Positions 60,725 to 64,000 of a stretch of 64,000 nucleotides of DNA are shown here, one piece after another. Made by a program: the position numbers and the translations under genes. Within the stretch, counting starts at the first letter, position 1. Each line of letters starts with the position of its first letter. The notes under the pieces are model-generated. The model ran no database searches. It saw only the letters and a program-made list of their open reading frames with translations, and was not told the DNA's origin. This stretch comes from Arthrobotrys musiformis (taxonomy: Eukaryota > Ascomycota > Orbiliomycetes > Orbiliales > Orbiliaceae), in assembly GCA_036971715.1 (NCBI GenBank), contig JAVHJL010000004.1:4278001-4342000 (forward strand), read 5' to 3'.

Positions 60725-62893
60725 TCAATAAAATCCTTCCGTCCAACAGAGCACACCTTGTGCACCGCTTCCTTTATGCACCGCCCGTTCGTCACAAACT
60801 CTTCCAACGTAGTTCCTTACGTCGTCCATTAACCTCCTGTTTGCACAACAGGCAACGACTGTCTCGCCTTCTGCCATTTCTATCGGAGGGAGTATCATCT
60901 TCGAAATCAATGGACGGCCACAGCTAAATTCGATATCGTTGGATGAGAAGCCACAGGTGCAGACGGTTTCGCAGCAGGAGTTGCCAGTACCAGCAGCGCA
61001 ACAACAAGGTGCGCCTTCGCCGTCTAAGGACGAAGTAGAGGTGTCACTGGAGGACGTTGATACCGCACGAGCATGGGTTTGGGCCGCTTGCACTTGGGGT
61101 GGAGTTGGTATTTCAGGTTCGGATGGTTCCGCGCAGCATGGTCCTGGCCGATTAGGTATTGGCATGGGTTTTTCCGCCGGCTTTTCCGCCTTACCCGCGC
61201 AACATGAAGCTACTGGTTCTCTATTTACTGGGGTAATCTCGTCTGCAGCGCCGTCCTTGTCCATCGTCTTAAGCAAAAGGTATTCACTGCCTTTGCTTGC
61301 GACGGAACCCGTCCCTCCGAATGAGTCGCCATCGTCACTCCCAACCACAAACTTTCCATCCTTGGCGGTCTTCATGGTTCCACAGGTAACTGAAATGTTA
61401 ATGAGGACGTCAACACCCTTGCCCCTTGCTTTGTTACCCAGTTTCGCTAATCTCTTCGTCAGAAGTTTGAGGTCGCTGACGTGTCTAACCGTCCAATGGA
61501 AATGGATTCGTCGTACACATGCCGGGTTTGATGCGATCTCTTCAAGGATGGGGAGAATGAATGTTACACCAGTTGATGTGGCTATTAGAACAACCGTCTC
61601 GAAGGTGTTCCACGCGGGCGGTGAACCGTAGGGGCCTTCGATAAAGGCTTTGAGGACGACAGGTGCGTTATCAGCGGGACCACATTTTCGGTGCAGTTGC
61701 TTGGAAAAACCGGCCCTTGAGCTTATTAAAAGGTGGAGGTCCCTACTACCGTCGTGGGTTGCCACTGCATTTCCAAGCTCCTTGTATTCCTTTCCAGGTG
61801 GCGGAGGGGCTTCGTATGTGTTGGAAATCGAGAAGGGGTGCGATTCAAATGGCCGAAGGGATGGGATCGAGAGGTAGATATGTTGTCCCGCTCGCCACTT
61901 CATCTTGACGTCTTTGATAACCACCCTAGTCAAGTTCTCTTTCCGGTCCAGTATATCAATTTCGGCCGTATGCCCGAAGTGGAGAGAGTAACCGGACTTG
62001 GCTGTCGAGGTCGTAGATGTGTGAATATTGCTATATAAAAAGAGAATCGCTCGAAGGAGTCGATCGACAGCGACGAATGCGATTCCGAGCCAGACATTGT
62101 AAATGGCGGATTTAGGAACGTGCATGTAAAGGCACCATAGAAGAGCACCGACGCTAGCCAAGTGGTTAAGATAGAATAATTCATATGTAAACCACCGGAT
62201 TGGGGCCAGAGAAGTAAACATGATCCATCCGAGTACTCCAAACCCGCCGAACCCGTATCGAACCATAGGCATAATCTCCAACTCGGTTTGGAGGAAATCG
62301 GAAAGATCCCATCCACGCCAAAAGAGCGCCATGTGGACCAAAACCGAAACCAGTATTACTCTGCCGACCCAACGATGCAGCCAGTTGATTCGTTCGCCGG
62401 AGATGTTTGTGAGAAGGGTAAAGAGGGAAAGTCGGCCGCTGATCAACAAGACGAATGGGATTTGGGTCACGGAGACCCATGCAGCTCTGTACGCAATCTT
62501 TTCGTAGTACCAGTAACCCGACGTATAGACGTTTATCGAAAGCATGATGGCCACCATAGCCATATATATGAACACAACAATGGATCGACCGAGCGGTAGG
62601 GGCGTGAACATCGCCAGCAACGTATTTTTATTCGTGAAGGAGCGGATGGAAGGGAGAGCGGCTTCCCGTGCCAGGGCGGTTGCAGTTGCCCATATCTGCC
62701 CTATCCTGCCTTTCACCCTCGTCGGATGAGGGTTATTACTTGCAGCGGCCTTGAGCCTCGAACGAACGAGGATTTGGTCGATGATGTTAAGGATCGTGAG
62801 GAAGCCTATGACCACACCGACGATGATCCAGTAAGTACGGGCGATATCACGGTTGGTCTTGCTGAAAAGATTGTCGCTCATATCACTAGGCAT
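60725..62893 (-). CDS. FRE-type ferric/cupric reductase with Cys-rich insertion
   Basis: A plasma-membrane flavocytochrome that passes electrons from NADPH through FAD and two haems to ferric (or cupric) chelates for high-affinity uptake. Single exon, 722 residues, starting at the ATG at 62893. Helices start at about 21. The ferric-reductase domain has the four haem histidines in two pairs (His173/His187, His244/His258). The FAD site is HPFSIS (352-357), and the nucleotide site includes EGPYG (419-423). Residues about 505-660, inside the NADPH lobe, hold an unusual insertion with Cys pairs (564-565, 586-587, 630-632, 640-641, 645, 647, 658). The usual CGP motif near the end is CCA (682-684). 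The terminal EGFY replaces the common E-x-F-x-W. An imperfect GATA-type ATCAGATAT lies about 195 bases upstream. Iron or copper is likely; choice of metal is unclear. Confidence 0.93.
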   Translation of the reverse strand: MPSDMSDNLFSKTNRDIARTYWIIVGVVIGFLTILNIIDQILVRSRLKAAASNNPHPTRVKGRIGQIWATATALAREAALPSIRSFTNKNTLLAMFTPLPLGRSIVVFIYMAMVAIMLSINVYTSGYWYYEKIAYRAAWVSVTQIPFVLLISGRLSLFTLLTNISGERINWLHRWVGRVILVSVLVHMALFWRGWDLSDFLQTELEIMPMVRYGFGGFGVLGWIMFTSLAPIRWFTYELFYLNHLASVGALLWCLYMHVPKSAIYNVWLGIAFVAVDRLLRAILFLYSNIHTSTTSTAKSGYSLHFGHTAEIDILDRKENLTRVVIKDVKMKWRAGQHIYLSIPSLRPFESHPFSISNTYEAPPPPGKEYKELGNAVATHDGSRDLHLLISSRAGFSKQLHRKCGPADNAPVVLKAFIEGPYGSPPAWNTFETVVLIATSTGVTFILPILEEIASNPACVRRIHFHWTVRHVSDLKLLTKRLAKLGNKARGKGVDVLINISVTCGTMKTAKDGKFVVGSDDGDSFGGTGSVASKGSEYLLLKTMDKDGAADEITPVNREPVASCCAGKAEKPAEKPMPIPNRPGPCCAEPSEPEIPTPPQVQAAQTHARAVSTSSSDTSTSSLDGEGAPCCCAAGTGNSCCETVCTCGFSSNDIEFSCGRPLISKMILPPIEMAEGETVVACCANRRLMDDVRNYVGRVCDERAVHKGSGAQGVLCWTEGFY

Positions 62894-64000
62894 TTTGACG
62901 GTTGGGGAGAGCCAGACGGCGTCTCAGGAAATCCGGAAGAAAGAGGGGGCTGTGGAGGCGAGTTCGGCGTGTTGTTGAGGATGTTGGAGTTTGGTTTGGC
63001 TGGCTCTGATCTTCCTCTCCACAAACTATCATCATGCTGTACGTCCAGTCCAACCTTCTCAACCTCGACTTCAATTCAGCCTCGGATATCAGATATCTAG
63101 GCTTGAACTCCCCTCTTTCGACTCCTTCTAAAAGCCACGCCTTCCTTGAACTTCAGTGAATATCGCTTAGGCCGGTGCTGGCGTCCGGGTATGATGCAAG
63201 GTGTTGGCGATGGTACCGCTTGAGTCGCACTAATCCTACCTCCAAGGTTGCAGGAGCCGATCTGATCGTTCGTCGCCGTTCGCGGACAAAGGAGGGAGAT
63301 GTGAAATCGTGAAATCGTCACTTGTGGGATATTCAAGTACGTATATATCGATCTGGTAGCTGCGTTCACCAGCCTACAGGTGTCGACATGGGACAATCAT
63401 GCAGATTCAAACGGAAAGGAAGGAGAAACCTTGAATTGAAATATCCTTTCAGCAGTTGGCCACTTTGAAAATCTGGAATGCCTAGAGCCAGGAGGGCCAC
63501 ATGCTTCACCACCTTGGCTTTCTTGGTGGCACCCAAATGCCCTGGGTTCAATCACCCGTGCATGCCGGAGTTCCATAGCCAGCGGCGGCGTCTCATGTGG
63601 ATATTTGCGACAACAGCTTCAAAAAATCAAAAAAAGCTTCGAGCTCGTAGCTTGCTGGTGAGAAAACCCAACGTTTTGCATACTGAAAAAGAAAATTCAG
63701 CTCAAAACCCCGCGTAGTGGTCAACCCGCAGGCTCGTCTAGACCATTTTTGGTAACTGTGGTGGGCCTCCCAGCCAATCGGACGCCCGTTTGTCCGCCCT
63801 GTTCGCAGCGGAGACCCACCTTCCTGCACCAAACCCACACCGGCGGTGCAACACAGACTTGAGCTAAGAGGCCATTCATGAAACCAAGATGCGTATCGTG
63901 ATTGTTTTCAAAGCATCCCGGATCTCGGAAGCCAATTGCTTAGAATATCTTACGTATGTGAGCATATTTGAGAGTGAATTGTGTGGAGAAGCCTTCGGCT
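62894..64000. other. Promoter side of the ferric reductase gene and beyond
   Basis: No further gene was seen up to the window end. The stretch holds the ATCAGATAT element described below. Minus-strand frames here are short and unsupported. Confidence 0.55.
63088..63096. promoter_or_regulatory. Candidate iron-GATA (SreA-like) site
   Basis: ATCAGATAT matches the fungal siderophore-regulator consensus ATCWGATAA at eight of nine positions, and the opposite strand reads ATCTGATAT. It is 195 bases upstream of a ferric reductase, which fits iron repression. The match is imperfect and a similar sequence occurs at 48274, so this is weak. Confidence 0.3.

Noticed and set aside
1..64000. CRISPR arrays, prophage, IS elements, operons or ribosome binding sites
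   Set aside because: Spliced genes and fungal families show a eukaryotic nuclear genome; no regularly spaced direct repeats of CRISPR type were seen.

Overview
This window is a piece of a filamentous ascomycete (Pezizomycotina) genome. The genes carry short GT-AG introns (mostly 49-223 bases, with CTAAC/CTGAC-like branch sites). Several families are typical of this group: fungal rhodopsin-like seven-helix proteins, a membrane-anchored fucose-lectin-like protein, secreted RNase T2, and an FRE-type ferric reductase. I cannot name the species. Gene density is low: about 16 genes in 64 kb, separated by AT-rich, gene-poor stretches that hold simple repeats and short dispersed motifs.

Layout. 0.2-8.1 kb, all on the minus strand: a four-exon RNase T2, a Nudix pyrophosphatase with a possible mitochondrial presequence, and a secreted protein with KR processing sites. 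12.0-17.4 kb (+): a large low-complexity protein ending in a C3HC4 RING finger. 21.3-22.3 kb (+): a secreted protein whose last third is a tandem array of N-glycosylation sequons (NSTI-x-AR). 27.7-28.5 kb (+): a small four-exon gene with 20- and 36-base exons. 29.8-38.8 kb: three neighbouring genes (+, -, +) that share a leucine-rich-repeat-like module; two of them also have a CCCH zinc finger. Genes 2 and 3 of this group diverge from one intergenic region that holds a perfect TGACGTCA box. 40.0-62.9 kb: mostly surface or secreted proteins, namely two rhodopsin-like receptors, a signal-anchor protein of unknown function, a Thr-rich secreted protein, a secreted type-B carboxylesterase, a type II membrane protein with a fucose-lectin-like ectodomain, and a ferric reductase with an unusual Cys-rich insertion.

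How the genes work together. There is no classical biosynthetic cluster and no viral, CRISPR or intact transposon signature. The clearest local system is the CCCH/LRR paralogue group, a local family expansion that probably works in RNA binding or protein-protein adaptor roles. The right half could be read as a cell-surface and secretome neighbourhood (sensing, glycan binding, ester hydrolysis, iron reduction), but co-regulation is only inference. Exon models were built by hand from reading frame, splice consensus and phase; all lengths quoted sum to a whole number of codons. No database search was possible.
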